64,000 bases of DNA from Oscillospiraceae bacterium. Its GTDB lineage: Bacteria > Bacillota > Clostridia > Oscillospirales > Ruminococcaceae. Shown here one piece after another: positions 17,722 to 27,003 of this stretch. How positions within the stretch are numbered: the first letter of the stretch is position 1; each line of letters opens with the position of its first letter. The notes under the pieces were generated by a model that made no database searches, was not told the DNA's origin, and worked only from the letters and a program-made list of their open reading frames with translations. Made by a program: the position numbers and the translations under genes. The DNA is taken from NCBI GenBank assembly GCA_012729855.1, contig JAAYCI010000004.1, forward strand, positions 96,621 through 160,620, read 5' to 3'.

Positions 17722-19188
17722 TCAGGCGTGGGGCTCTGTGTGTATCGCCAGCAGCCTGTGGGTGTCATCGTCCGGCTCAAGGCCGGCGCAAAAGCCCGCG
17801 CCCCATACCCACAGCACACGGCTGCCCTGTGCCAGCAGCGGCAACTGGTCACGCAACGCAGGCGCCACACCGGCCTCCTGCATCCACTTTTTCACCGGCT
17901 TGGTTATGCCCCGGCCGGGCAGCGCAAAACGGTCTGCCGGCCGGCGGGTACGAAACACACCATATTCTGATATTTTATCATAGTCGGCCACAAAGGTTAA
18001 GCCCTTTTTTGCAGTTTTTTTTGAATATGACGCCGTCTTGTGGCTCTCCAGTACCAATATCGACAAAAAATACCCCCCGGGGAGGCGATGCTCCCCCAGC
18101 GAAAAGGGCACTTCATAGGCGGGCAGCGGCTGAGGCAGGCTTTCGTCGACCAACAGCAGGCGGCCTTTTTTCAGGCGGGCCACGGCGCCGCCGGGCAATT
18201 GCACCGCCCCCAGCTCCCCGCGCAATACCTGCTCCAGCCGGGCCAGCGCCGCGCGGTCGGCCGCGCGGCCGGCCAGCAGCGCAAGCGCTTTCAGGCGTAT
18301 AGGCTGCGGCGCGGCCAGCAGCAGGGCGGCGTCAAAGCTGTTTATCGTGTTTTTATGCCAATCATCTGCTGCCAAAGGCGCCAGAAAACCGGCGTCCGCG
18401 TACCCCAGGGCACTTCTTTCCTGCCAGTTCCACTCGGCATCCGGCGGGTGGCTCCCCTCCACAGCCGCCTGGCACAAAAGCTGCCCGGCCAGCGTGGCCA
18501 GCCAATCATCCAGCACCCGCATGTCGGCGGCGGTGCGGGCCATGGCCTGCTGCGCGCCGGGGTGGGCCTGCTCCAGCAGAGGCAGCACCTGATTGCGCAG
18601 GCGGTTGCGGCTGTAGTGGTCGTCGTGGTTGGTGGCGTCGGTTACATAAGCCAGGCTGTGGGCGGCGCAATAGGCCTCCACCTCGGCGCGGGTAACACCC
18701 AGCAGCGGGCGCACCAGATAATCGCGTTTGGGCGGGATGCCCGCCAGCCCGCGCGGCCCCGCGCCGCGTATCAGGTTGAACAGCACGGTTTCGGCGTTGT
18801 CGCCAAGCGTATGCGCCGTGGCCACCACGGCATTGTGTTGGCGGGCCAGGCTCTCCAAAAAAGCATAGCGCAGTTGGCGCGCCCAGGCCTCGGTGCCCAG
18901 GCGGCCAGGCTTTGGTTTGTCGCTCATATGTCCATATTCAATGTAAAGCCCAATGCCTTCACTTTTGCACAGCTCTTGCACAAAATTTGCGTCCTGTTGT
19001 GATTCTTCTCCGCGCAGCCCATGCTCAAAGTGCGCAGCAGCCACAGTAATGCCCAGCGCCTGCCGCAGGCCAAGCAGGCAATGAAAAAGCGCTACCGAAT
19101 CAGCCCCGCCACTGAGCGCCACAATAACATAGGCGCCGGGGGCGAACAACCGGTGGTACCGGATGGCTTTGAGCACTTTTTCTTCCAT
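17722..19188 (-). CDS. tilS: tRNA(Ile)-lysidine synthase
   Basis: The 488-residue enzyme adds lysine to C34 of the tRNA(Ile) with CAU anticodon. The PP-loop ATPase motif SGGADS is at about residues 25-30, followed by HFEHGLRGEES, GLYIEYGHM and RNRLRNQVLPLL, which are typical TilS features, then C-terminal TilS substrate-binding domains. I chose the ATG at 19188, five bases downstream of the GNAT gene stop, because the longer frame is simply antisense-like extension into that gene. Cotranscription with hpt and the upstream acyltransferase is likely. Confidence 0.94.
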   Translation of the reverse strand: MEEKVLKAIRYHRLFAPGAYVIVALSGGADSVALFHCLLGLRQALGITVAAAHFEHGLRGEESQQDANFVQELCKSEGIGLYIEYGHMSDKPKPGRLGTEAWARQLRYAFLESLARQHNAVVATAHTLGDNAETVLFNLIRGAGPRGLAGIPPKRDYLVRPLLGVTRAEVEAYCAAHSLAYVTDATNHDDHYSRNRLRNQVLPLLEQAHPGAQQAMARTAADMRVLDDWLATLAGQLLCQAAVEGSHPPDAEWNWQERSALGYADAGFLAPLAADDWHKNTINSFDAALLLAAPQPIRLKALALLAGRAADRAALARLEQVLRGELGAVQLPGGAVARLKKGRLLLVDESLPQPLPAYEVPFSLGEHRLPGGYFLSILVLESHKTASYSKKTAKKGLTFVADYDKISEYGVFRTRRPADRFALPGRGITKPVKKWMQEAGVAPALRDQLPLLAQGSRVLWVWGAGFCAGLEPDDDTHRLLAIHTEPHA

Positions 19189-19192
19189 AGCC

Positions 19193-20041
19193 TCACCAAA
19201 AAACATCGGCCGGTGCGTCCAGCGCAAAGCGCAGGTAGACGTGCCGGGTGGAAAAATCCTGTTCCAGCTCCTTGATAAGCGCCGCCGGGCGCATGTGCCC
19301 CTGTTCCAGGTAGGGGCCGTCGGTTTCGGCCAGGGTAAGGTGGGCGGCGGTGGCGCCGGTTTGGTCGGCCAGGGCGGCCAGCAGGGTGTCGGCCGCGTCA
19401 TCGTCTTTGGCAAACAGTTCGGCCACCAGCAGGGTGTCCTCCCGCTGGGTGAAAATGGCGTAGCCGCCCAGCGTCTGGATAGAGCGGAAGCCCCCCGCGT
19501 ACAGGTCGTCCAGCACCAGCTCCAGCCGGTCGGCCGAGAACATCACTGTGGCCGCAGTGGTATATTTTTCGCGCAGGCGGGTAAAATCCGCCGCCGACAG
19601 CCGCGAGAAGTTAACAAGCCCCCGCGTTTTGGGCGCCAGCGGCTTCTCCAGGTGCCGCAGCACGATATCCTGGGTGTAGCCGCGGTTCAGGTAGTAGCCA
19701 AACAGGCTGAGGCTGGCGGGAATCAGGGTGGAAAAGGCCGCGTCGTCGGCCATGGCGCGGCGCTCGGCGTAGGTCATCAGGCCGGTCATGATACCACCCG
19801 AACGGGCGCTGGGGCTGGTGGCCAAGGCGTACATATAAACCCCTTGATGAAAGCCGATGCGGCAAGGCACCGCCGACAGCACCGCGTTTACCAGGCCGTC
19901 CTCCGCCTGCGAGAGGTAGACATTGCCCGGCCCGGCAAAATCGTCCAGGCAGCGGTTGATGAAAGCCGGGTCATCACCAAAGACCTCCTGCCACAGCGCC
20001 ACCAGCGCGGGGCGGTCCTCCCCTGTTGCCAAACGGTACAT
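19193..20041 (-). CDS. GNAT family N-acetyltransferase
   Basis: The 282-residue protein starts with a GNAT fold: TGEDRPALVALWQEVFGDD, then YMYALATSPSARSGGIMTGLM, in which ATSPSARSGG corresponds to the acetyl-CoA pyrophosphate-binding loop (R/Q-x-x-G-x-G/A). The following YAERRAMADDAAFSTLIPAS and GYYLNRGYTQ continue the fold; the C-terminal half is a second domain as in the two-domain Eis-like group. Substrate unknown. It lies between the DUF2156 gene (22 bp upstream) and tilS (4 bp downstream), so it is inside one transcription unit. Confidence 0.85.
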   Translation of the reverse strand: MYRLATGEDRPALVALWQEVFGDDPAFINRCLDDFAGPGNVYLSQAEDGLVNAVLSAVPCRIGFHQGVYMYALATSPSARSGGIMTGLMTYAERRAMADDAAFSTLIPASLSLFGYYLNRGYTQDIVLRHLEKPLAPKTRGLVNFSRLSAADFTRLREKYTTAATVMFSADRLELVLDDLYAGGFRSIQTLGGYAIFTQREDTLLVAELFAKDDDAADTLLAALADQTGATAAHLTLAETDGPYLEQGHMRPAALIKELEQDFSTRHVYLRFALDAPADVFW

Positions 20042-20063
20042 GGTTACATCCCCCTGCTTGTTG

Positions 20064-20957
20064 CTACTTTATCAGCTCCGCCGTGTACTTTTCTTCCAGC
20101 ATCGCCGGGTGGTACGAAAGCTTGGCGGCCCGCAGGCCTTCCTCGTCCACGTCGTTTTCGCGGTTAATATAGGCGTACCCGCTGCAAAACCGGCGGGCCA
20201 TCTCGCGGTTAATCATCGCATAGGCGCCGGTATAGTCATACAGCGCTTTCTCCACATGGGTAACAAACATGTCTTTGCCCAGCGGGCTGCCAAAGGAGAA
20301 CGCCACCACCTCGCCGCCGTTAACGGTGAGGTAGCCCCCTCTCAGGTGCAGCTCGTCGTAGTGGCTGCAGGCCAGCTCGATGGCGCGGTGTTCCTCGGCA
20401 ATGCCGGCGTCGTCGCGGTTGTCGTACAGCGCGCACCAGCGGTTGTTGAAAGCGCTCACCGCCTCCATGGCGTCGGGGGTTATCTCATGGAAGGCCCAGT
20501 CGGGGTGCTCCCGCTCAAAGCGCGAGCAGTGGTTGCGCTTCTTTTGGAAGCGCTTGCCGGGCAGGTTGGCCAAATCGCTTGAGTTATAGATATAATCGGC
20601 ATCCCCGCGCGGCTTTTCTATGTGGAAGCGGCCGGGGTACTGGGCTTCCAGCGCCTGCACGCCCGCCTCTGTAAGCGAAAAAAGGATGGGGGTGCGCCCG
20701 TCGTCCTCGGCGTCCTGCAAAATGGCGTCGATGGCGCGGTTCACGTCGCCGGTACCGGCGGGGTACAGATAATGCAGGCGGTGGTGCCCCTCACTGCGGG
20801 CAATGACAAAATCCTCAAACCGGGCAATTTTGGTGTGGTAAACAGCGCTCCACATATAGATATTGACGAACGCGAACTCGCAGCTGCGGTAACCGCCGGC
20901 CTCCAGCAGCGGCCGCGCCCATCGGGCATCTTCGGCCTGTACTTCGTTAAAATTCAT
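20064..20957 (-). CDS. DUF2156 (LPG-synthase C-terminal-like) protein
   Basis: The 297-residue protein consists of tandem GNAT-like halves of the DUF2156 type, with characteristic CEFAFVNIYMWS, LPGKRFQKKRNHCSRFEREHP, WCALYDNRD and RENDVDEEGLRAAKLSYHP. The related domain in MprF transfers amino acids from tRNA to lipid; stand-alone soluble members like this one are of unknown function. No membrane helices are visible. The start ATG overlaps the stop of the thymidylate kinase-like gene (ATGA), so translation is probably coupled. Confidence 0.85.
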   Translation of the reverse strand: MNFNEVQAEDARWARPLLEAGGYRSCEFAFVNIYMWSAVYHTKIARFEDFVIARSEGHHRLHYLYPAGTGDVNRAIDAILQDAEDDGRTPILFSLTEAGVQALEAQYPGRFHIEKPRGDADYIYNSSDLANLPGKRFQKKRNHCSRFEREHPDWAFHEITPDAMEAVSAFNNRWCALYDNRDDAGIAEEHRAIELACSHYDELHLRGGYLTVNGGEVVAFSFGSPLGKDMFVTHVEKALYDYTGAYAMINREMARRFCSGYAYINRENDVDEEGLRAAKLSYHPAMLEEKYTAELIK

Positions 20958-21634
20958 GGCGCCTCCGTGTGAAATAGGTCAGATTTTATGATAATGCGCT
21001 CAATTTCATTGGCAATGGCCTCGCGGCTGCGCATGGCGCCGTTTTGGCTGCCGGCCACCCGGTGCCAGCCCAGGCGTTCGGCGCACCACAGGGCGGCTTT
21101 ACGGCTGCGCAGCAGGTAGCCCAAATCCTGCTCGTGTATGTCTTTTTTACCCGCTTCCAGGTAGCGCTCGGCCAGCAGCTTTTGGCTCAGCTGGGGCTCC
21201 ACATCCAGCAAAATGACACCATCGGGCACCGGGATACCCAGCTTGTGGTACTCAAAGTCCTCCAACCAGACCACATAGCTTTCCCATTCATCTTCGGGCA
21301 GCTTGGAGCATTGGTGGATGGCGTTGGAGGTGGTGTAGCGGTCGGCCAGCACCACGCCGCCGCCCGCGTAGAAGCTGCCCCACGCCTGTTTGAAGCCTGC
21401 GTAGCGGTCTACCGCATAAAAGGCGGAGGCCGCGTAGGCGTTCACGTCGTCTGGCCGGGGCCCGAATTCGCCCTTCAGGTACATGCGCACCAGCGCGCTG
21501 GAATCACTTTTGTAGTTGGGGTAAGACACCACCCGCACCTTGCGCCCCTGCCCGGCCAGCGTTTCAGCCAACAGGGCGGTTTGGGTGGCTTTGCCGGCGC
21601 CGTCCAGCCCTTCTATTACCAGCAGCTTACCCAT
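20954..21634 (-). CDS. Thymidylate kinase-like deoxynucleotide kinase
   Basis: The 226-residue protein has a thymidylate-kinase P-loop with Ala in place of Ser/Thr (IEGLDGAGKATQT), the DRY-type motif VLADRYTTSNAIHQ and a lid region. It should phosphorylate dTMP to dTDP. It is located directly behind thyX and overlaps it by 8 bases, which fits a dTMP-making then dTMP-phosphorylating pair. The gene differs from canonical Tmk in the P-loop and in an insert around residues 90-120 (PEDEWESYVVWLEDFE), so a paralogue of the housekeeping Tmk is possible. The ATG at 21634 is preferred over one four codons upstream, as it has GAGG at a suitable distance. Confidence 0.85.
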   Translation of the reverse strand: MGKLLVIEGLDGAGKATQTALLAETLAGQGRKVRVVSYPNYKSDSSALVRMYLKGEFGPRPDDVNAYAASAFYAVDRYAGFKQAWGSFYAGGGVVLADRYTTSNAIHQCSKLPEDEWESYVVWLEDFEYHKLGIPVPDGVILLDVEPQLSQKLLAERYLEAGKKDIHEQDLGYLLRSRKAALWCAERLGWHRVAGSQNGAMRSREAIANEIERIIIKSDLFHTEAP

Positions 21635-22406
21635 GTTTGGCCTCACTTAGCAGGGTTTGGTAGTGCTCGCGCACCTCGGCGGCCCGGCCGCAGGTCATTT
21701 TGCCCTCGCTGCAGGCGCCGTGAGCGCAGGCGGGGCCGGCGGCAGCAAACAGCGCCGGCGCCACACCCGCCACCAGCCGCAGCATTTCGTCGGCCAGGGC
21801 GTGTATCTCCCACTGGGCGCGGGTGCAACAGCGCAGCTGGAAGAAGTTGTTCAGGCTGCGGGCGTTCATCGTCACCACCATCTTGGTGGTGCAGGCGTTG
21901 GGCAGCAGGAAGCGGGCGTCCTCAATGGCCTGCTTTTGGGCTTTCTGGCGGGCCTGCTTCTCATCCAGGCCTTCAGCCAGCAGGCGGGCTGTATGCTTCT
22001 CGGCCAATGTGGCGGTCAGCTGGCGGTATAGCTCGGCCTCATGCGCCATGGCATCGTCGTAAAGGGCCTGCGCCTCGGGAATGGCGGCAATCTCCGGCGG
22101 GGTGACATAATCGAAGTTATCCAGCTGCACATAGCGCTGGCTCTGCACGCTGAAAGACGCGATGCGGTGCCGGGTGATCTGCGCCAGCAGCGACCGGCTG
22201 ACCCCCTCTATGGCAAAGGTGAAACTGGCATGCTCGGTGGGGCTGGCGTGGCCCAGGCCGGCCAGCATCTCCACAAAGTCACGGCTTTTTTCCTCGGTCA
22301 GGCCATCCAGCAGGTCGTCTATTTGGGCGCCCGAATAGCAGAGCTTGGCGGCGGCGGCCACCACCTTTTCCGGCTGGGGCGTGTGGGCAATCAGGCGTAC
22401 TTTCAT
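21627..22406 (-). CDS. thyX: FAD-dependent thymidylate synthase
   Basis: The 259-residue flavoenzyme makes dTMP from dUMP with methylene-tetrahydrofolate and NADPH. The ThyX signature RHRIASFSVQSQRY (pattern RHR-x7-S) is at about residues 74-87, after HASFTFAIEGVSRSL. The C-terminal part has an additional Cys-rich segment (CAHGACSEGKMTCGR) seen in several Clostridia members. AGAGGGG precedes the ATG at 22406. It overlaps the downstream kinase gene, giving a functional pair for thymidine nucleotide synthesis. Confidence 0.95.
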   Translation of the reverse strand: MKVRLIAHTPQPEKVVAAAAKLCYSGAQIDDLLDGLTEEKSRDFVEMLAGLGHASPTEHASFTFAIEGVSRSLLAQITRHRIASFSVQSQRYVQLDNFDYVTPPEIAAIPEAQALYDDAMAHEAELYRQLTATLAEKHTARLLAEGLDEKQARQKAQKQAIEDARFLLPNACTTKMVVTMNARSLNNFFQLRCCTRAQWEIHALADEMLRLVAGVAPALFAAAGPACAHGACSEGKMTCGRAAEVREHYQTLLSEAKHG

Positions 22407-22471
22407 CGGGTTCCCCTCTTTAAGAAACACATCCCTGTGCATTATGATACACGTTACCACGGCGGGTTATG

Positions 22472-24946
22472 TCAGCATTTGGTGAGCGGCGCGTAGTTGG
22501 CCATGGTTTTTTTGGTGCCCACCTTGTCAAACGCGATCTCCACAATGCTGTCTCCGGCCACCGGCGTTACTTTTTTTACGGTGCCGCGGCCGAACACCTT
22601 ATGCTCCACGGCGTCGCCCACCGCAAAGCTGACGCCGGCGTTCTGCGGCTTGGATGCCACCGGGGCCGACAGCGTAGAGGTAGAGGCCGGCGCGGTGCGC
22701 GGGGCGGACGGCCTGCGGCCACGGGCAGGCCCGGCGCCACGGTTGTAGTCGCGGTCAAGGTAGCCATTGCTTTGGCGGCCGCGGCTGGCGGTGGAATCGC
22801 TGCCGTCCCAGCCACCGCCGTAGCCGTAGCTGTCGGACGTGGCGGTGAAGGGCGACTCCTTGCGCTCCAGCAGCTCGTCGTCAATCTCCTCTAAAAAGCG
22901 GCTTTTGGGGTTGCGGCGGGTTTGGCCGTACAGCAGCCGGCTGTTTGCGCTCAGCAGCACCAGCTCTTTTTTGGCGCGGGTAATGCCCACGTAGCACAGG
23001 CGGCGCTCTTCTTCCACATCCTCCTGGTTCCAGCGGGAGGGCTCGCTGGGGAAGATGCCCTCCTCCATGCCAATGATGTAGACATAGGGGAACTCCAGCC
23101 CCTTGGCGGCGTGCAGGGTCATCAGCACCACCTTGTCGGCGGTTTCGTCGTAGTTGTCAATGTCGGCTATCAGCGCAATTTCCTCCAGGTAGCCCTCCAA
23201 GCTGGCCTCGTCGCCGTTCATGTCGGCGTAGCTCTTCACGTTACTCACCAGCTGGCCAATGTTCTCAAGCCGGGTGAGGCCCTCTTCCCCCGCCGCCTTC
23301 AGCATGGCGTTGTAGCCGGTAATCTCGGGCAGCTCGGCGGCAAAGTCCTCCAGCTGTAGTTCAAACTCCGCCTGCACCAGTTTTTGGTAGATATCATAGA
23401 AGCCCTTGAGCGACCCCGCCGCGCGCGAGAGCGCCGGGTAGTCGTCCACGTCGCGGATAACCTCCAGCATGGGCACGTCCAGCCCGGCGGCAATCTCGGC
23501 AATGGCGTCCAGCGTCACCGCGCCTATCTTGCGGCTGGGCTCGTTGATGATGCGGCGCAGGCGCAAATCGTCGCGCGGGTTGGCCACAATACTCATGTAG
23601 GCGTGCAGGTCGCGTATCTCCTTGCGGTCGTTAAAGCGCAGCCCGCCCACAATCTTGTAGGGGATGCCCGCCCGGGCGAAGTAGTTTTCTACCGGGCTGC
23701 TCTGCGCGTTCATGCGGTACAGCACGGCGTTGTCCCGCAGCGGCACCCCCTCTTTTAAATGGTTGCCAATGTACTCGGCAATGTGGGCGGCCTCGTCCTG
23801 CTCGTTGGCGGCGCAGTAGTGCTCCACCCGCTGGCCCTCGGGGTTGTCCGTCCACAGGGTTTTGCCCTTGCGGCCGGCGTTCTTCTTGATCACGCTGTTG
23901 GCCGCGTTCAAAATGCTGGTGGTGGAGCGGTAGTTCTGCTCCAGCCTTATAACCTTGGCGCCGGAAAATATCTGCTCGAAGCTGAGGATATTCTCGATGG
24001 TGGCGCCCCGGAAGCGGTAGATGCTCTGGTCGTCGTCGCCCACCACGCACACGTTCTTGGCGTCGCCGCTCAGCAGGTTTACCAACTGGAACTGCGCCAC
24101 GCTGGTGTCCTGGTATTCGTCCACCAGAATATACTTGTATCGGCTTTGGTAGGTTTTGCGCGCCTCGGCATGCTCCCGCAGCAGGCGCACGGTGAAGTAG
24201 ATCAAATCGTCAAAGTCAAAGGCGCCGGCGCTTTTGCAGCGCCTGGCGTACTCGGCATACACCTGCGCCACTATCTTGGCGCGGGCGTCGCCGGGGGTCT
24301 CGGCGGCTTCGGTGGGGCTTATCATGCGGTCCTTCAGCCGGCCAATGGCCGAGGCCGCCGCGCGAGGCGGCAGGAATTTTTCGTCGATGTTCAGGCTTTT
24401 GTAAACGTCCTTCATCACCCGCTGCTGGTCGTCCATATCGTAGATGGTGAAGTTCTGCGGGAAGCCCAGCTTGTCGGCCTCGCGGCGCAAAATGCGCACA
24501 CAGGCCGAGTGGAAGGTGGAGGCGTTGACATCGCCGCCCACGGCCTCGCCCAGCAGGCTGGCCAGGCGGGCTTTCAGCTCGCCCGCGGCCTTGTTGGTAA
24601 AGGTGATGGCCAGGATGTTCCAGGGGCGCACCGGCTCCACGGCCAGCATTTGGGCCAGCCGGGCAGAAGGCTGCGCGCCGCTGTCCAGGCAGCTTTGCAG
24701 CTCGGCCAGGTCGGCCTCGGTGGGCGCGGGGTTTACCACGTTCGCGTGCCAGGCGTTGCCAAACCGGATGAGATTGGCCACCCGGTTTACCAGCACGGTG
24801 GTTTTGCCGCTGCCGGCGCCCGCCAGAATAAGCAGCGGGCCCTTCACGGTTACCACCGCTTCACGCTGCATGGGGTTCAGGCCCTCATATTGGCTGTCTA
24901 TATACTGCCGGCGCAGGCCGGTAAACTGCTGGGTAAGGGTTTGCAT
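22472..24946 (-). CDS. pcrA: ATP-dependent DNA helicase PcrA/UvrD
   Basis: The 824-residue superfamily 1A helicase has motif Q (LNPMQREAV), motif I AGAGSGKTTVLVNR, motif II VDEYQDTS, motif III DDDQSIYRFRGA, VLYRMNAQS and TLHAAKGLEFPYVYI, and motif VI VGITRAKKELVL. A long low-complexity linker rich in Ser, Arg and Gly (about 700-765) leads to a C-terminal tudor-like domain (VGDAVEHKVFGRGTVKKV) that in PcrA contacts RNA polymerase. It unwinds DNA in repair and removes stalled complexes. GGAGTG precedes the ATG at 24946; the frame upstream of it is not needed. Confidence 0.96.
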   Translation of the reverse strand: MQTLTQQFTGLRRQYIDSQYEGLNPMQREAVVTVKGPLLILAGAGSGKTTVLVNRVANLIRFGNAWHANVVNPAPTEADLAELQSCLDSGAQPSARLAQMLAVEPVRPWNILAITFTNKAAGELKARLASLLGEAVGGDVNASTFHSACVRILRREADKLGFPQNFTIYDMDDQQRVMKDVYKSLNIDEKFLPPRAAASAIGRLKDRMISPTEAAETPGDARAKIVAQVYAEYARRCKSAGAFDFDDLIYFTVRLLREHAEARKTYQSRYKYILVDEYQDTSVAQFQLVNLLSGDAKNVCVVGDDDQSIYRFRGATIENILSFEQIFSGAKVIRLEQNYRSTTSILNAANSVIKKNAGRKGKTLWTDNPEGQRVEHYCAANEQDEAAHIAEYIGNHLKEGVPLRDNAVLYRMNAQSSPVENYFARAGIPYKIVGGLRFNDRKEIRDLHAYMSIVANPRDDLRLRRIINEPSRKIGAVTLDAIAEIAAGLDVPMLEVIRDVDDYPALSRAAGSLKGFYDIYQKLVQAEFELQLEDFAAELPEITGYNAMLKAAGEEGLTRLENIGQLVSNVKSYADMNGDEASLEGYLEEIALIADIDNYDETADKVVLMTLHAAKGLEFPYVYIIGMEEGIFPSEPSRWNQEDVEEERRLCYVGITRAKKELVLLSANSRLLYGQTRRNPKSRFLEEIDDELLERKESPFTATSDSYGYGGGWDGSDSTASRGRQSNGYLDRDYNRGAGPARGRRPSAPRTAPASTSTLSAPVASKPQNAGVSFAVGDAVEHKVFGRGTVKKVTPVAGDSIVEIAFDKVGTKKTMANYAPLTKC

Positions 24947-25005
24947 GCATTCACTCCAATACTTGATAGGCAGCGGCCCAAGCTGGCCAAAAAATAACTT
25001 CAAAC

Positions 25006-25034
25006 AGTATACCACAAAGCCGGCGGGGGTGAAA
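25006..25034 (-). promoter_or_regulatory. Promoter of pcrA
   Basis: On the minus strand the -10 is TATACT (25006-25011) with an upstream TGG, i.e. an extended -10, and a poor -35 GTGAAA complement (TTTCAC) 17 bp away. It is placed immediately downstream of the bidirectional terminator at 25050-25078. Confidence 0.5.
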
Positions 25035-25049
25035 GGGCCTGCCACAGGC

Positions 25050-25078
25050 AAAACCCCCGCAGCGTGCACGGGGGTTTT
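25050..25078. terminator. Terminator downstream of oadB
   Basis: AAAACCCCCG and CGGGGGTTTT form a 10-bp stem around a 9-nt loop. On the minus strand it ends the oad transcript before the pcrA promoter. Confidence 0.85.
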
Positions 25079-25121
25079 GGCATGGTTTCAAAATAAAAGC
25101 AGGTACGTACAAAGCAAGCGG

Positions 25122-26360
25122 CTACCTGAAAATATTGATTAAAATGCCCGCCGCCACAGCACTGCCGATAACACCGGCCACATTGGGGCCCATGGCATGC
25201 ATCAGCAGGAAGTTGTGGGGGTTCTCCTGCGCGCCCACCTTTTGGCTAACACGCGCAGCCATGGGCACCGCCGACACACCGGCCGAGCCGATGAGCGGGT
25301 TGATTTTGCCCTTGGTAAGCACGTACATCAGCTTGCCCAGCAGCACGCCGCCCGCCGTGCCAAAGGCAAAGGCCACCAGGCCCAGCACCAGTATCAATAT
25401 GGTCTCCGTCCTCAGGAAGGTGTCGGCGTTGGTGGTGCAGCCCACACTGATGCCCAAAAAGATGGTGATGATGTTCATCAGCTCGTTGCCGGCCGTTTTG
25501 GTGATGCGCTCCACCACACCGGACTCGCGCATCAGGTTGCCCAGCATCAGCATGCCTATCAGCGGCGTGGCCGTGGGCAAAATCAGGCAAACGACAATGG
25601 TAACGATGATGGGGAACACGATCTTCTCGGTTTTGGAGACGGTGCGCAGCTGTGTCATCACCACACCGCGCTCTTTTTTGGTGGTAAGCAGCTTCATGAT
25701 GGGCGGCTGGATGACCGGCACCAGCGCCATATAGCTGTAGGCCGATACCGCGATGGCCCCCAGCAGGCCGGGCGCCAATATGGACGCCGTATAGATGGCC
25801 GTGGGGCCGTCGGCCCCGCCAATGATGCCGATGGCCGCGGCGTCCGCGCCGCTGAAGCCCAGCAGCCGCGCCACAATGAAAGCCACAAAGATGCCCACCT
25901 GCGCCGCCGCGCCCAGCAGCAGGCTGCGGGGGTTGGCAATCAGCGGGCCAAAGTCTGTCATGGTGCCAATGCCCAAAAAGATAAGCGGCGGGTAGATGCC
26001 CAGCTTGACGCCCAGGTATAGCATGTCGGCCAGGCCCCCGTTGTGCAGTATCTCCCCAAACAGCGGGAAGCTTTCCTGCGTCAGGACCGCCGTGTTCACG
26101 CCCTCCGCGGCCAGCACCTCAAAATTGGCCGGGTCGTAAATAAAGTACTCCATGTGAATGATGCCGCCAAACGGCAGGTTGGCCAGCAGCATGCCAAACG
26201 CGATGGGCAGCAGCAGCAACGGCTCAAACTCCCGCGCGATGGCCAGGTACATCAGCAGCAGCGAAATGCCAATCATCAGCAGCTTTAAAGGGTTTTCCAC
26301 CAGGCCAACGAAGCCGGAGTTTTCCCAGATGCTTACAACGGTATCCAAAAATTCAGCCAT
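25122..26360 (-). CDS. oadB: Sodium-pumping decarboxylase beta subunit
   Basis: The 412-residue protein is almost entirely membrane helices and shows the OadB/MmdB/GcdB hallmarks: [20 protein letters not shown] (with the Asp that binds sodium), [16 protein letters not shown] and [31 protein letters not shown] at the C-terminus. It couples decarboxylation of a biotin-bound carboxyl group to sodium export. Of the complex, only the gamma-type subunit gene is adjacent; carboxyltransferase and biotin carrier genes are not in the window, so the substrate (oxaloacetate, methylmalonyl-CoA or glutaconyl-CoA) cannot be told. The symbol is used in the generic family sense. Confidence 0.93.
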   Translation of the reverse strand: MAEFLDTVVSIWENSGFVGLVENPLKLLMIGISLLLMYLAIAREFEPLLLLPIAFGMLLANLPFGGIIHMEYFIYDPANFEVLAAEGVNTAVLTQESFPLFGEILHNGGLADMLYLGVKLGIYPPLIFLGIGTMTDFGPLIANPRSLLLGAAAQVGIFVAFIVARLLGFSGADAAAIGIIGGADGPTAIYTASILAPGLLGAIAVSAYSYMALVPVIQPPIMKLLTTKKERGVVMTQLRTVSKTEKIVFPIIVTIVVCLILPTATPLIGMLMLGNLMRESGVVERITKTAGNELMNIITIFLGISVGCTTNADTFLRTETILILVLGLVAFAFGTAGGVLLGKLMYVLTKGKINPLIGSAGVSAVPMAARVSQKVGAQENPHNFLLMHAMGPNVAGVIGSAVAAGILINIFR

Positions 26361-26372
26361 GTGATTCCCCCC

Positions 26373-26843
26373 TTAAAACGGCTCGGTGCTGGAGATCACA
26401 CCGGCAAGGCCCCATTGGCCGCGGCCTTTTTTGGCGGCAGATACCGCCCTGAGCGTATAGGCGCCGCCACTGGCCGCCGTTACGGCCGCGGCGATAACGG
26501 CCACCACTTCGGGGGGGATGCCCGGCTCCACCTGTGGCGGTAGGGGTTGCTGGGCGGGTGGTGGGGCCGCTGGCGGCTGCACCGCCACCTGGGCCAGCCC
26601 GGCCTTTTTGGCGGCCTTGATGGCCGCTTTCTCGGCTTTTTTGGCCTCGCGCTGGGGGCGGCGGCGGTCTATGGCGCCAAACACCTTGCCCTCTATCACC
26701 AAAATTACCGTAAGCAAAACCAATATGGCAAATACCAGGGCAACCCCCGTAATAACCACCACCGCGGTTCCAGGCTCTTGCTTGCCCCCGGCCGCGGCGG
26801 CCGCGCCATACAGCGGCAACAGCCGCAGAACCAACAGCCCCAT
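26373..26843 (-). CDS. OadG-type gamma/delta subunit of sodium-pumping decarboxylase
   Basis: The 156-residue protein has one long N-terminal membrane helix (AVVVITGVALVFAILVLLTVILVI), a basic Lys/Ala/Arg-rich segment, a Pro/Gln linker (VQPPAAPPPAQQPLPP) and a C-terminal IPPEVVAVIAAAVTAASGG element typical of MmdD/OadG proteins, which anchors the carboxyltransferase to the beta subunit. AGGGAGGAA precedes the ATG at 26843. It is 12 bp upstream of oadB; the pair has one promoter. The Pro-rich linker is the usual place for the biotin-carrier joint, but no biotin site (MKM) is visible. Confidence 0.85.
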   Translation of the reverse strand: MGLLVLRLLPLYGAAAAAGGKQEPGTAVVVITGVALVFAILVLLTVILVIEGKVFGAIDRRRPQREAKKAEKAAIKAAKKAGLAQVAVQPPAAPPPAQQPLPPQVEPGIPPEVVAVIAAAVTAASGGAYTLRAVSAAKKGRGQWGLAGVISSTEPF

Positions 26844-26863
26844 ACGATTCCTCCCTCTTGACA

Positions 26864-26906
26864 ACGCCCTGCGCAAACGCCCTGCGCATGCGTATCACAT
26901 GCGTAT
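26864..26906. repeat. Two short direct-repeat pairs in the oadG leader
   Basis: ACGCCCTGCGCA occurs twice (26864-26875 and 26877-26888), followed by ATGCGTAT twice (26888-26895 and 26899-26906). They lie between the promoter and the oadG ribosome binding site, inside the ~125-nt leader. The arrangement suggests a protein-binding or RNA-level control site, but nothing is known. Confidence 0.45.
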
Positions 26907-26974
26907 TTTGAAACGCCGGGGAATAAAACTGCCGCACCCCACCGTAAAGCGTATCACAGCCAAAAATCATTCCC

Positions 26975-27003
26975 ATTATATCGGAACAGCGGCCAGGTTT
27001 CAA
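26975..27003 (-). promoter_or_regulatory. Promoter of oadG-oadB
   Basis: On the minus strand TTGAAA (26998-27003), 17-bp spacer and TATAAT (26975-26980). The start near 26968 gives a leader of about 125 nt. The rest of the gap between this promoter and the divergent polyphosphate kinase gene (27004-27152) holds AT-rich sequence with a plus-strand TAGAAT (27113-27118) as a weak -10 candidate for that gene. Confidence 0.78.
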
